From CAZLYX01 sp964563885 (GTDB taxonomy: Bacteria; Pseudomonadota; Gammaproteobacteria; Burkholderiales; Neisseriaceae): DNA of 64,000 bases. This document shows, one piece after another, positions 43,471 through 52,684 of this stretch (within the stretch, counting starts at the first letter, position 1; every line of letters begins with the position of its first letter). Both the position numbers and the translations under genes were made by a program. The notes beneath the pieces were generated by a model, which was not told the origin of the DNA, did no database searches, and saw only the letters and a program-made list of their open reading frames with translations. The DNA is taken from positions 1 through 64,000 of the forward strand of contig CAZLYX010000003.1 of assembly GCA_964563885.1 (NCBI GenBank). The letters run 5' to 3'.

Positions 43471-44007
43471 ATTTTCACTCAAATAAGCGGTAGAAGGACA
43501 TTATAAAATAACCATGAAGTTAAGTAATGGCTATACCGATAAACGGTTATAGCATGCTTTCTAAGTGCCGACAGCCAATATTTATCATAGAATTAATATC
43601 AAAAAGTACACTACTACATCTACTCACTGAGCATCACATCGATAAAATACACCCTAGCATTGATTGCAAAGTGAACATCATCTCGTCATCTTTTGCTATT
43701 TTTTTCAGAATACGCTAACTTGAATCAAAGCTCACTTTAACGCCAATACTGCAACGCCAAGAATATACATTCCAAAGTATTGGGCTAAATTCAATACTTT
43801 TACGTAGCAATGCCATGGGCGTTTTAAAACTTTAAAGCTACCTGAAAAGATTTCATATTTTTTATAACGACCATATTTTAATCTCAATCACACCATCTTT
43901 AAGAATTACTCAGATAAGCTTAACTGTTCGCCTCTTTAAATATCAAATACAAAAAAGGCTACCTGAAATCTTTCAGGTAGCCTTGATTAATACTGATTAA
44001 TTTAATT
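43471..44007. other. Intergenic region between the PLD-family gene and the agcS gap
   Basis: About 540 AT-rich bases without a supported gene. It carries the terminator at 43952-43986 and a degenerate single uptake sequence near 43838. The left part should hold the PLD-family promoter. Confidence 0.45.
43952..43986 (-). terminator. Inverted uptake-sequence terminator after agcS
   Basis: AGGCTACCTGAA 43956-43967 and TTCAGGTAGCCT 43972-43983 with a tight 4-base loop, preceded by an A run. It lies just left of the assembly gap, as expected for the end of the interrupted symporter gene. Confidence 0.8.
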
Positions 44008-44107
44008 NNNNNNNNNNNNNNNNNNNNNNNNNNNNNNNNNNNNNNNNNNNNNNNNNNNNNNNNNNNNNNNNNNNNNNNNNNNNNNNNNNNNNNNNNNNNN
44101 NNNNNNN
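44008..44107. other. Assembly gap of 100 N inside agcS
   Basis: Exactly 100 Ns. Unlike the first gap, its two flanks share no duplicated sequence, so real sequence is missing and the gap length is arbitrary. Confidence 0.95.
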
Positions 44108-45045
44108 ATCGTATCTAAAAATGTGCCCGTCATCGATACCAGTGCTTGGCGCACAGGATGGTCGGTTTTTGCAGCCGCAGCCGCAATCGGCGCTGAGCCC
44201 ATGCCTGCCTCATTCGAGAACACACCACGTGCAACACCGTAACGAATTACGCTACCAAGCGCACCGCCTGCTACTGCTTGACCAGTAAACGCATCACTAA
44301 AAATCAGGTTAAATGCTGGGCCAACCATATCCATATGCATAAAGATAATAGCTAACCCGCCAAAAACATAGAGAATTGCCATAAAAGGCACAATGATAGA
44401 AGCCGCAGTCGCAATACTGCGAATACCACCTAAAATCACAATGCCTGTTAACACAGTCAAAACAATACCAGTGTACATCGGGTCAATGCCAAAGCTACTT
44501 TGTACTGCTTGTGCTACTGAATTAGATTGTACTGAGTTACCAATACCGAAAGAAGCCACGGTGCCAAAAAAAGCAAAGGCAATCGCTAACCACTTCCATT
44601 TTGAGCCTAAACCACGCTCGATATAGTACATCGGGCCGCCCGACATTTGGCCACGCTCATTAACGACACGATACTTAACCGCTAATACACCTTCGCCGTA
44701 TTTAGTGGCCATACCAAAAATAGCAGTCATCCACATCCAAAACACTGCGCCTGGGCCACCCAATACAACCGCGGTAGCAACACCAGCAATGTTACCAGTA
44801 CCAATAGTGGCTGAGAGCGCCGTCATCAATGCACCAAATTGTGAAATATCCCCGTCGTGATCCGTACCATCTTTCTTTTTTCCGTGTGGTAAAAATGCCT
44901 GTTTTAAAGCATAAGGCAGCATAGTGAACTGTAAACCGATTAAGCGAATGGTCAACCAAATGCCAGTACCAACCAGCAGCACCAACATAGGGGGCCCCCA
45001 AACCCAGCCGCCTACCGTATCAAAAAACGTTTTTAAGCTGTCCAT
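44108..45045 (-). CDS. agcS: Sodium:alanine/glycine symporter, C-terminus lost in gap
   Basis: AGCS family (AlsT-like) amino-acid importer in the inner membrane. About 312 residues are readable: GGWVWGPPMLVLLVGTGIWL at the start, then SATIGTGNIAGVATAVVLGG (the family motif), GPGAVFWMWMTAIFGMATKY and FSNEAGMGSAPIAAAAA near the break. Family members are about 450-500 residues, so 130 or more are missing in the gap. GGAGAG precedes the ATG. The name agcS/alsT is used for several substrates; alanine or glycine import would fit the alanine and glycine catabolic genes in this window. Confidence 0.9.
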
Positions 45046-45164
45046 TTCTTACTCTCCGTTCTGTGGTGGTAACTTTATTGCGTACAATTGAACACAATCT
45101 ACGCATTTCAGCACAGAGTGTTAAAGAGTGCAATAGGCTAGCTAAATTTTGTTAGCACTTATAA

Positions 45165-45202
45165 TTTTTCAGGCAGCCTTAAATTTAAGGCTGCCTGAAA
45201 AA
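45165..45202 (-). terminator. Terminator after apaG from a variant uptake pair (AGGCTGCCTGAA)
   Basis: TTCAGGCAGCCT 45168-45179 and AGGCTGCCTGAA 45188-45199. Both arms carry the same single-base change from the main consensus, so the stem is perfect. This variant is the Simonsiella-type dialect, from memory. Confidence 0.8.
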
Positions 45203-45580
45203 TTATTGAATCGTGATATCTGCTTTCAAATCAAACTGAGGAATCGGTATAGAAAACCGACCGCCCCGTTCATCTTCAAACTCATAATGCCCTTCCATCG
45301 TTCCCCATGGGGTTTTTAAATGCGCACCACTACTGTATTCGAATTCATCACCTGGATAAAGCGTTGGCTGCTGCCCAATCACACCCGCTCCAGAAACCCG
45401 CTCTTCATCGCCATGAGCATCGGTTATTAACCAAAAACGATTGCGCAAAGTGATGGCATCTTGGCTCTGGTTAAAAATCATGATTTTGTATACGAATACA
45501 TACTTGTCATCAATAATATTACTTTGTTCAGCCAAGTAACGTGGCTTCACAACAATGTGTATTTCATCTGAGTCTGACAT
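45203..45580 (-). CDS. apaG: ApaG protein
   Basis: A 125-residue fibronectin-III-like fold protein of the ApaG/DUF525 family, with the signature SGAHLKTPWGTMEGHYEFE. Linked to Co/Mg tolerance and often encoded near ksgA-apaH; here it follows pgpA instead. The role is not well defined. Confidence 0.92.
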   Translation of the reverse strand: MSDSDEIHIVVKPRYLAEQSNIIDDKYVFVYKIMIFNQSQDAITLRNRFWLITDAHGDEERVSGAGVIGQQPTLYPGDEFEYSSGAHLKTPWGTMEGHYEFEDERGGRFSIPIPQFDLKADITIQ

Positions 45581-45607
45581 ATTTTCAGGTAGCCTCCTGA
45601 GAAAATA

Positions 45608-46108
45608 TTAAAATAAATAAGCACCAAGCTTTAACAATAATAATGACATTAAGGCTGCGATAATATCATCTAACATCACACCAAAACCACCGCTAACTTG
45701 TTGGTCAAACCATTTTATAGGCTGTGGCTTTACTGCATCAAAAAAGCGGAATGTAGCAAATGCAACGAGCCACCATAGCCAAGTTGCTGGAATAAATGCC
45801 AATATCAACATCATTGCAACAATCTCGTCCCAAACGATGCCACCGTAATCGTGTACACCCAACTGAGCTTCGGTGTGGTTGCAAATACTAATCCCCACAA
45901 TAAACAAAAACAAGCAAAGCAAAGCCAACCAAAAACCCTCAATACCCAATGCCATACACAATGCAGCTAATGGTAGTGCTGGTAATGTTCCAAAAGTTCC
46001 TGGTGCTTTAGGCGCCAAACCCGTGCCAAAACCAAAGCCAAGTAAACATATTGGTCGTTTTAGCAACCAAGAAAATGTAGGTTTAAATGCAGGTATTTGT
46101 TTAACCAA
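45608..46108 (-). CDS. pgpA: Phosphatidylglycerophosphatase A
   Basis: Removes phosphate from phosphatidylglycerophosphate at the inner membrane, a step leading to phosphatidylglycerol and cardiolipin. Signatures: GFGFGTGLAPKAPGTFGTL at the N-terminus, DYGGIVWDEIVAMML in the middle (Asp and Glu of the metal site), and four hydrophobic helices. There is no ATG: I choose the TTG at 46108 (10 bases after AAGGA), overlapping the thiL stop by eight bases; a TTG at 46117 is also in frame but too close to the ribosome site. thiL-pgpA is a common operon. Confidence 0.9.
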   Translation of the reverse strand: MVKQIPAFKPTFSWLLKRPICLLGFGFGTGLAPKAPGTFGTLPALPLAALCMALGIEGFWLALLCLFLFIVGISICNHTEAQLGVHDYGGIVWDEIVAMMLILAFIPATWLWWLVAFATFRFFDAVKPQPIKWFDQQVSGGFGVMLDDIIAALMSLLLLKLGAYLF

Positions 46109-47075
46109 AATGATCAAATCCTTTTTTTGCCAAGACTAATTCTTTACCAGCAGTATCCACAATATTCAGATAGCCAGTGTTGTTAATTTGTCCCACACGT
46201 CGCACTGTTGCTCCACTCGCTGCACCCGCTTGCTCAATTTCAGCCCGTACTTGTGGTGGTGCAGTAAAAACCAGCTCATAATCATCACCACCAGCCAAAA
46301 TACAATCATAAAATTGTGACCAAGACAACCCACCTGCACGCGTTAACGAAAGTAATTCTGGCAGCACAGGCACTTTGTCTGCGTATAATATTGCCCCTTT
46401 AGCCGAAGCTGTTAGGATGTGTCCCAAATCCTGCGCTAAGCCATCTGATATATCTTGAGCAGCATGAGCCAACGGCAGCAATAACGTCCCCAAATCTACA
46501 CGTGGTATTGGTCTGAGCAACGCAGGTTCACACAATTTGTATATTGTTTCGGGCAAATATAATTCGCCTAGTCTATGCCTCAATGCCACAGCCGCAGAGC
46601 CAAGCACGCCAGAAACCCAAATATCATCACCATTTTGTGCAGCATCTCGCCGCAATGCTTTGCCACAAGGTGTTTCACCAATAATGGTCACACTAAAAAT
46701 CAAATCACCCTTAGTGGTATCCCCGCCAATCAAGCTAATGTTGTAACGCGACAAAACATTAAATAGGCTACCTGAAAAAGCCTCTAGCCACTTCTCATCT
46801 AATGAGGGCAGCGCTGCATTAAGCAACACCCATCTTGGGATCGCACCCATCGCCGCCATATCTGAAATATTGACACTTAATATTTTATGTGCCAAATCCT
46901 CAGGATTCATATCCTCAAAAAAATGCCGTCCAGCCAATAACATATCACTACTAAAGTGTAAATCGTATCCTGCTTTAGGTCGCACAATCGCTGCATCATC
47001 ACCAATGCCGAGCACAACATTGCTGTCATGTTGCTGTTTCGAAAAATAACGCCGAATAAACTCAAACTCAGTCAT
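46101..47075 (-). CDS. thiL: Thiamine-monophosphate kinase
   Basis: Makes thiamine diphosphate from thiamine monophosphate and ATP. AIR-synthase-like fold: GIGDDAAIVRP (about 22-32), FSSDMLLAGRHF, the NISDMAAMGA metal motif, GGDTTKGD and DISDGLAQDLG are all present. The length of 324 is typical. An exact uptake sequence (46765-46776) is embedded in the coding region. It overlaps pgpA by a few bases. Confidence 0.95.
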   Translation of the reverse strand: MTEFEFIRRYFSKQQHDSNVVLGIGDDAAIVRPKAGYDLHFSSDMLLAGRHFFEDMNPEDLAHKILSVNISDMAAMGAIPRWVLLNAALPSLDEKWLEAFSGSLFNVLSRYNISLIGGDTTKGDLIFSVTIIGETPCGKALRRDAAQNGDDIWVSGVLGSAAVALRHRLGELYLPETIYKLCEPALLRPIPRVDLGTLLLPLAHAAQDISDGLAQDLGHILTASAKGAILYADKVPVLPELLSLTRAGGLSWSQFYDCILAGGDDYELVFTAPPQVRAEIEQAGAASGATVRRVGQINNTGYLNIVDTAGKELVLAKKGFDHFG

Positions 47076-47750
47076 CTCAATCTAATCCCTTATTGCAAAC
47101 TGTGAACTCATTTTTGTTTTAAAAAATCTCCATCTATAATGAACAACTTCACACCGTTTTGAGTAATTGAACGATGAGTACTCAGTTCATCAGAAACAAC
47201 ATAGGTCATTCCTTATGTAAGCACAAATTTTTCTCCACTTTTTTGTTCACTTATATTCCTTAGCTATTTTTTTAGAATACCTTCAACCGTTTCTATCATC
47301 TTAGCATTTACCTAAGAGTTTCCGTTCATTGAATGCATCGATTTTTCTGCCATAAAGTAGGGCTTCTATAAAGAGTTAGTATAAAAATTAAGATTGTTGT
47401 AAGCATAACTATTAAGACTAGGCTAATACCAACTTTTTAAATTTTCTATTTATCTTATTTTCTTATTTAACCTAAACCACTCTATGTTTTTTACATAGGA
47501 TTCAAAAAAAGTCATCCTATTTTTTGGTGAAGTTAAATCCTATTTCATATTGACAAAATCTGATTCCTTTCCAAAATTCTAATTTTCCTTTAATTTGTTT
47601 TAAAGCTTATGCTTTTGTAATCATTAGATTTTTTTAATTCTTTATATAGATTCTATATTTAACACCCAATATTGAAGAATTTGTCCATATTGCGGGCAAT
47701 ATACATGCAAAAATACATAACATTTAATCAATATCAGTAACACAAAATAA

Positions 47751-47776
47751 AACCCCTACCTAAGTAGGGGTTTGTG
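47751..47776 (-). terminator. Rho-independent terminator after rmpM
   Basis: AACCCCTAC (47751-47759) pairs with GTAGGGGTT (47764-47772), a 9-bp GC-rich stem with a 4-base loop, flanked by an A run on the left that gives Us in the minus-strand transcript. Confidence 0.8.
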
Positions 47777-47785
47777 TATTCAAGC

Positions 47786-47820
47786 ACTATACGATTAAGA
47801 CAATATCCTAATCGTATAGT
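47786..47820. repeat. 12-bp perfect inverted repeat
   Basis: ACTATACGATTA (47786-47797) and TAATCGTATAGT (47809-47820) around 11 bases, between the rmpM stop and its terminator. It is not an uptake sequence. It could be a first terminator or RNA-stability stem, or a binding site. Confidence 0.6.
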
Positions 47821-47839
47821 TTAAAATCAAATATATGAT

Positions 47840-48508
47840 TTAGTTAACTTGTTTAGTCACCAAAGTACGAATACGTACGTCAACACGGCGATCAGGTTCG
47901 ATACAAGCGATCTGAGCAGCACGTTTCTTAGCAGCAGATACTTTCTTACCCAATTTAGCAACTTCAGCTTGGCAAGATTCAGTCATTCGAGCTTGAGACT
48001 CACCTAGACCAACAGCAGTGATTTTTTGAGCCGGAACACCACGGTTAACTAAGTAATTAGAAACTGTGTTAGCACGTTTTTCAGATAGCTCTTGGTTGTA
48101 TTTATCTGAACCCATGAAGTCAGTATGACCTTCAACACGCACAGATTCAACTTTACTGTCAGATAAACGTTGAGCCAAAGTATTCAGAGTTTCTGATGCT
48201 TCTGGGCGCAAGTTGTACTTATCGAAACCAAATAAGAATTTAGCAGACAAGGCAACAACTTCTTCTGCGTATTCAGGAGCGGCTGGAGGTGCAACTTGAG
48301 CAGTAGCATCACCACACTCAACCAAACCATTGGTATCTTTATTTAAGAAGCTATTTTCCCAGCATTCATTGTAGTTATTGCGCACTACTTCTCTGGTTTG
48401 CTCGCTGATGGTATAACCCGGTTTTTCGTGCACTGGGCCGGCGGCCATTGCGCTGCCAGAAGCAATTACGGCAGCAAACAAGGCGCTTAATTTGAGCTGT
48501 TTGGTCAT
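47840..48508 (-). CDS. rmpM: OmpA-family outer-membrane protein (RmpM-like)
   Basis: A 222-residue exported protein that in Neisseria links porins to peptidoglycan. Signal peptide MTKQLKLSALFAAVIASGSAMA, an N-terminal part with VVRNNYNECWENSFLNKDTNG and VECGDA that matches the meningococcal RmpM head, a short proline/alanine hinge, then the OmpA C-terminal peptidoglycan-binding domain (VRVEGHTDFMGSDKYNQELSEKRA; NRGVPAQKITAVGLGE). Two cysteines near the C-terminus (SCQAEVA; IACIEPDRRV) can form the usual disulfide. GAGGGA precedes the ATG. A TATAAT box lies 43 bases upstream. Confidence 0.92.
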   Translation of the reverse strand: MTKQLKLSALFAAVIASGSAMAAGPVHEKPGYTISEQTREVVRNNYNECWENSFLNKDTNGLVECGDATAQVAPPAAPEYAEEVVALSAKFLFGFDKYNLRPEASETLNTLAQRLSDSKVESVRVEGHTDFMGSDKYNQELSEKRANTVSNYLVNRGVPAQKITAVGLGESQARMTESCQAEVAKLGKKVSAAKKRAAQIACIEPDRRVDVRIRTLVTKQVN

Positions 48509-48978
48509 TTTATTCCCTCATCAAAAAATTGTTATGTAACGGCAGCTGAAGATTATACTCGCCTAGACCGAAACAAATTACAATACACAGGCCGCCACTT
48601 GAAATGAGCGACAACTTGGATATTTCAGGTTTGCACTATAAGAATGTCAAGCCAAACTGTCAATAGCCGATTGTCGGCAAAGCCTTTACGAAACGACCCG
48701 TTCCTAAACACTAATCATGCCGAAAAATCAACTTCCTGTCATGCATTTACATACAAAATAGAAAAATACGTTTCACTTAGTTGTGCAAAAACCACATAAA
48801 ACCCAAGTTTATCCTTTTTTATTTTATTAAGTCTAACATGTAATTATTTTAAAATACTTTCTAAAACTAGTTTTTTATTATTAAAACATCAATAGAAATA
48901 TTTTCACATAGGCAATTATGTTACATTAATTAAGAATATGCAGTATAAACCACACAATTACTTGCCATTACAAAGCTT
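48509..48978. other. Divergent promoter region between rmpM and cysB
   Basis: About 470 bases. A TATAAT box (minus strand, 48552-48557) is the likely -10 of rmpM; its -35 box is not convincing. A small GCCGA/TCGGC hairpin is near 48667. Long AT stretches precede cysB. Nothing else recognised. Confidence 0.45.
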
Positions 48979-49929
48979 ATGAAATTACAACAACTGCGCT
49001 ACATTCTTGAAGTTTACCGCCAGAATTTAAATGTTTCCGATGCAGCCGAAGTACTTTTTACTTCACAACCTGGCATATCTAAGCAAATCCGCCTGCTTGA
49101 AGATGAATTAGGGGTACAAATTTTCATCCGCAGCGGTAAGCGTATTGTATCTGTTTCACAACCTGGAAAAATGGTGTTGGAAATCACTGAACGTATTTTA
49201 CAGGATGTACAAAATATCCGAAATATTGGTAGCGATTTTGCCGATAAGGATAGCGGCACGCTCTCTATAGCCACCACTCACACTCAAGCACGTTATGCCT
49301 TACCACCTGTGGTAGCCAAATTTATGAATCTCTATCCAAATGTAAAACTATCAATAAAACAGGGTAATCCTAGTCAGATTCTACAAATGATCACCAGTGG
49401 AGAAGTAGACTTTTCTATCTCAACCGAATCTTGGCATTCAGTAAACAATTTGCGCTATCTGCCCTGCTCAGAATGGCACCATGCGGTAGTAGTGCCAAAT
49501 CAACATCCACTAGCAATGCTTGATAGGCCTCTGAATTTATCAGACATTGCAGCCTATCCACTTATTACTTACGACTTTGCTTTTGAACCCAATAACCGCA
49601 TTGCTCAAGCATTTAAACAAGCGAATATTCATGATTTTCAGGTAGCCTTGTCGGCTACAGGCACAGATGTAATTAAAACCTACGTTAAGCTTGGCTTGGG
49701 TATTGGCTTGATGGCAGAAGAGGCTTATAACGTCCAAGAAGATAACGAATTAACGATTCTCAACACACGTCATTTATTTGCACCTTCTTCTACTAAAATC
49801 ATTCTACCTTCCGATACTTATCTACGTGGATACGCGTATGATTTTATAACTTTATTTGCTCCGGCGCTTAACCGTGAGCGCATTGATAGCCTGCTATACT
49901 CACCACTTGAAGAAGATTATTCTATTTAA
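48979..49929 (+). CDS. cysB: LysR-family regulator, CysB type
   Basis: A 316-residue LysR-type regulator. The N-terminal helix-turn-helix (MKLQQLRYILEVYRQNLNVS and AAEVLFTSQPGISKQIRLLE) is closest to CysB/Cbl, and the effector domain has TTHTQARYALPPVV and GTDVIKTYVKLGLGIG, both CysB-like. CysB activates sulfate/cysteine genes and responds to O-acetylserine. An exact uptake sequence is inside the gene (49637-49648). It is convergent with fnr. Confidence 0.88.
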   Translation: MKLQQLRYILEVYRQNLNVSDAAEVLFTSQPGISKQIRLLEDELGVQIFIRSGKRIVSVSQPGKMVLEITERILQDVQNIRNIGSDFADKDSGTLSIATTHTQARYALPPVVAKFMNLYPNVKLSIKQGNPSQILQMITSGEVDFSISTESWHSVNNLRYLPCSEWHHAVVVPNQHPLAMLDRPLNLSDIAAYPLITYDFAFEPNNRIAQAFKQANIHDFQVALSATGTDVIKTYVKLGLGIGLMAEEAYNVQEDNELTILNTRHLFAPSSTKIILPSDTYLRGYAYDFITLFAPALNRERIDSLLYSPLEEDYSI

Positions 49930-49995
49930 CCGCACGTTAACAGCACGAATTAACATAATAAAAAAGTATTATGTTTGGCATTCTCATATATTTAT

Positions 49996-50739
49996 TTATG
50001 ATGAGACAGCATGTTCACACCCTAATATCATTTTTTTGAGTGTTTCTGGCTCTAAAATTCGTATGTGCTTATGCTCTACTGAAATCAGACCTTCCTGATT
50101 AAATTTGGACAATGTACGGCTAACTGTTTCTAGCTTTAATCCTAAATAACTGCCAATTTCTTCTCGCGACATTCTTAGAATAAAATCATTAGCAGCAAAA
50201 CCACGTGATTGTAAACGTTGAGATAAATTCAGCAAAAATGCTACAACTCTCTCTTCAGCACGCATATTACCCAACAACAACATCACGCCTTGATCTCGCA
50301 CGATTTCTCTGCTCATTAATCGATAAAAGTGAGTTTGAATACTGGGAATATTTAAACCTAATTGTTCCATACTATCAAAAGGCAGCTCACACACTTCACT
50401 GTCTTCCAATGCCACAGCGTTACAACTGTGCATATCAGCACAAATCCCATCCATACCCAACAGTTCGCCTGACATAAAAAAGCCTGTTACTTGGTCACGC
50501 CCATCTTGACTGGCTACAGCTGTTTTAAAAAAACCAGTGCGAATCGCATAAAGAGATTTAAACGGCTCAGCGACCCGAAATAAATACTCCCCTTTTTTTA
50601 AACGACGGCTCTGCCGGATTACAGCATCCAATTGATTAACTTCATCCTGCATTAAGCCTACTGGCAAACACAATTCGCGTAAGCTACAGGTTGAGCATAA
50701 TGCTTTTATTACTTTTGGGGGAGTACTCGAGCTAGACAT
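49996..50739 (-). CDS. fnr: Oxygen-sensing regulator FNR
   Basis: A 247-residue Crp-family regulator with an oxygen-labile [4Fe-4S] cluster. Cysteines at 15, 18, 24 and 117 have the same spacing as the four cluster ligands of E. coli FNR (20, 23, 29, 122). The DNA-binding helix is EEIGSYLGLKLETVSRTLSK, with the E..SR contacts of FNR. It is divergent from hemN, with a FNR-type box between. It probably controls anaerobic respiration genes in low oxygen. Confidence 0.94.
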   Translation of the reverse strand: MSSSSTPPKVIKALCSTCSLRELCLPVGLMQDEVNQLDAVIRQSRRLKKGEYLFRVAEPFKSLYAIRTGFFKTAVASQDGRDQVTGFFMSGELLGMDGICADMHSCNAVALEDSEVCELPFDSMEQLGLNIPSIQTHFYRLMSREIVRDQGVMLLLGNMRAEERVVAFLLNLSQRLQSRGFAANDFILRMSREEIGSYLGLKLETVSRTLSKFNQEGLISVEHKHIRILEPETLKKMILGCEHAVSS

Positions 50740-50781
50740 TAAGCGTCCTAACTATAAAATGTGGCGATACCTTTAGTAAGA

Positions 50782-50795
50782 TTGACTCAAATCAA
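50782..50795. promoter_or_regulatory. FNR-type box between fnr and hemN
   Basis: TTGACTCAAATCAA matches TTGAT-N4-ATCAA with one difference. It lies 43 bases upstream of the fnr ATG and 91 bases upstream of the hemN ATG, so it could repress fnr and activate hemN. Confidence 0.7.
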
Positions 50796-50885
50796 GGCGT
50801 GTTGTAATTAATAGTTGTATTCTAGCAAATTCCTACGCTTTTGAACAACTTATGCCTTTGAGCAATTAAATAGGCAATCCGACAC

Positions 50886-52292
50886 ATGAAAACCATTCAC
50901 ATCATTAACTCATTTCAACCCGAATTTGACCGTGAGCTAATTGCCTCTTTACCTGCCAGCGGCCCACGCTATACTTCTTATCCTACCGCTGATCGTTTTC
51001 ATGCGGGCTTTGATGAAACAGCATACATACAAGCTTTAGATCAACTCAATCAAACATCATCCAATCAACCGCTTTCGCTTTATATACATATCCCGTTTTG
51101 TAACACAATCTGCTATTACTGTGGCTGCAATAAAATTATTACTAAAGACAAAAGTCGAGCCGATGCTTACATTACTTATTTAGAACGAGAGTTAGAGCTG
51201 TTAGTACCTCACTTGCATAACAAGCCATCTTTAGCTCAATTGCACTTCGGTGGCGGCACACCCACATTTTTAAGCGATGACCAACTCAAACGCGTCTTCG
51301 ACATGATTCGTCGTCATTTCACTCTTTTGCCGGATGGTGAATATTCAATTGAAATAGACCCACGTAAAGTAGACCGCGACACTGTGTTTCACTTAGCCAA
51401 GCTCGGCTTCAACCGCATGAGCATAGGTATTCAAGACTTCAACCTCGAAGTTCAAATAGCAGTAAACCGTATTCAAAGCGTAGAAGAAACACGTTTAGTT
51501 ATTGATGCTGCACGCGAAGCTGGCTTTAAATCTGTAAGCGTAGACTTAATTTATGGCTTACCGCACCAAACGCTCGACAGCATAAAACCCACCATCGACA
51601 CCGTATTGTCGCTCGATCCAGATCGCATAGCACTATATCATTACGCCCATTTGCCTCATTTATTTAAACCACAACGTCGTATTGATACCAGTGCCGTGCC
51701 AAATAGTGAAGAAAAACTCGATATTCTCCAATATGCTGTCAATACGCTTACAGAACGTGGCCATGTATTTATCGGCATGGATCACTTTGCTAAGCCGAAT
51801 GACGAACTTGCCATTGCATTACGCGAAGGCCGGTTGCAACGCAATTTTCAAGGTTACTCCACTTATGCAGACTGTGATTTAGTGGCCGTTGGTGTTTCTT
51901 CGATTGGTAAAATTGGCAGCACCTACAGCCAAAACGAACGCGATATAGAGCGCTACTATGCAGCGTTAGACGAAGGCCGTTTGCCGCTTATGCGCGGCTA
52001 TCAGCTAAACCAGGACGACTTATTACGTCGCAATATTATCCAAGACCTGATGTGCCGTTTTGGATTAAATTTTAGTGATTACGATTCACAGCTTAACACC
52101 TCATTTCGGCAGTATTTCCAAGAAGAATTGTTGGATTTAGCACAGCTAACCGAGCTAGGCTTGTTGTCATTAGAGGCCGATTGCCTTACTGTTACACCCA
52201 AAGGCCGTTTTCTGATCCGCAACATCGCCATGGTATTCGACAACCATTTGCGCCATAAAGAAACACACGCCCAATACTCCAAGACTGTTTAA
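50886..52292 (+). CDS. hemN: Oxygen-independent coproporphyrinogen III oxidase
   Basis: Radical SAM enzyme making protoporphyrinogen IX without oxygen. The cluster motif has cysteines at 72, 76, 79 and 81 (YIHIPFCNTICYYCGC), the last being the HemN-type extra cysteine. GGGTPTFLS and the typical YGLPHQT follow. At 468 residues it is a true HemN and not the shorter HemW. It is transcribed away from fnr with an FNR box between, fitting anaerobic induction of haem synthesis. Confidence 0.95.
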   Translation: MKTIHIINSFQPEFDRELIASLPASGPRYTSYPTADRFHAGFDETAYIQALDQLNQTSSNQPLSLYIHIPFCNTICYYCGCNKIITKDKSRADAYITYLERELELLVPHLHNKPSLAQLHFGGGTPTFLSDDQLKRVFDMIRRHFTLLPDGEYSIEIDPRKVDRDTVFHLAKLGFNRMSIGIQDFNLEVQIAVNRIQSVEETRLVIDAAREAGFKSVSVDLIYGLPHQTLDSIKPTIDTVLSLDPDRIALYHYAHLPHLFKPQRRIDTSAVPNSEEKLDILQYAVNTLTERGHVFIGMDHFAKPNDELAIALREGRLQRNFQGYSTYADCDLVAVGVSSIGKIGSTYSQNERDIERYYAALDEGRLPLMRGYQLNQDDLLRRNIIQDLMCRFGLNFSDYDSQLNTSFRQYFQEELLDLAQLTELGLLSLEADCLTVTPKGRFLIRNIAMVFDNHLRHKETHAQYSKTV

Positions 52293-52684
52293 TATTTAAA
52301 CCAGCATTAAATTTATATTCATCATAAGGCTACCTGAATATTCTTTCAGGTAGCCTTAAGTACTGTAGCCTCAAGCCCACCAAATTGTTGTTTAAAACCT
52401 CAGCCTTGTGGTGCTGAATTGCGCTGATAAACTGCAAACACTGTTTCTCCCTAACTATAACCACGCTAAATATTGTTTTATTTAGACAGATTCTTTCTGG
52501 ATAGCCACGTCAAGATTTTATTTTAAATATTCTAAAAAATTATTAGGTTTTCTTACACCTAAATTGCCCTAACATTGTATTAAAACCATAATCAACACTG
52601 CAGTTTGCTTCACTTGCCAGTCAGTCAATCTCACCCTACAATACAAAGCTAACTTATCCCAATTATTTTCAGGTAGCCACAGTT
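52293..52684. other. Intergenic region between hemN and proA
   Basis: About 390 bases with the hemN terminator (next entry) on the left. A one-mismatch uptake sequence (TTCAGGTAGCCA, 52668-52679) sits directly before proA. Otherwise unremarkable AT-rich sequence. Confidence 0.45.
52324..52359 (+). terminator. Inverted uptake-sequence terminator after hemN
   Basis: AGGCTACCTGAA 52327-52338 and TTCAGGTAGCCT 52345-52356 with a 6-base loop. Confidence 0.8.

Larger units (their letters stand above)
47076..47839. other. Large AT-rich intergenic region upstream of thiL
   Basis: About 760 bases with no supported gene on either strand, very low GC and long T runs. It contains the rmpM terminator and a 12-bp palindrome at its right end (next entries) and presumably the thiL promoter at its left end. 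No RNA gene or repeat family recognised. Confidence 0.5.

Noticed and set aside
43527..43718. 63-codon frame between the PLD-family gene and agcS
   Set aside because: No Shine-Dalgarno site or recognisable motif.
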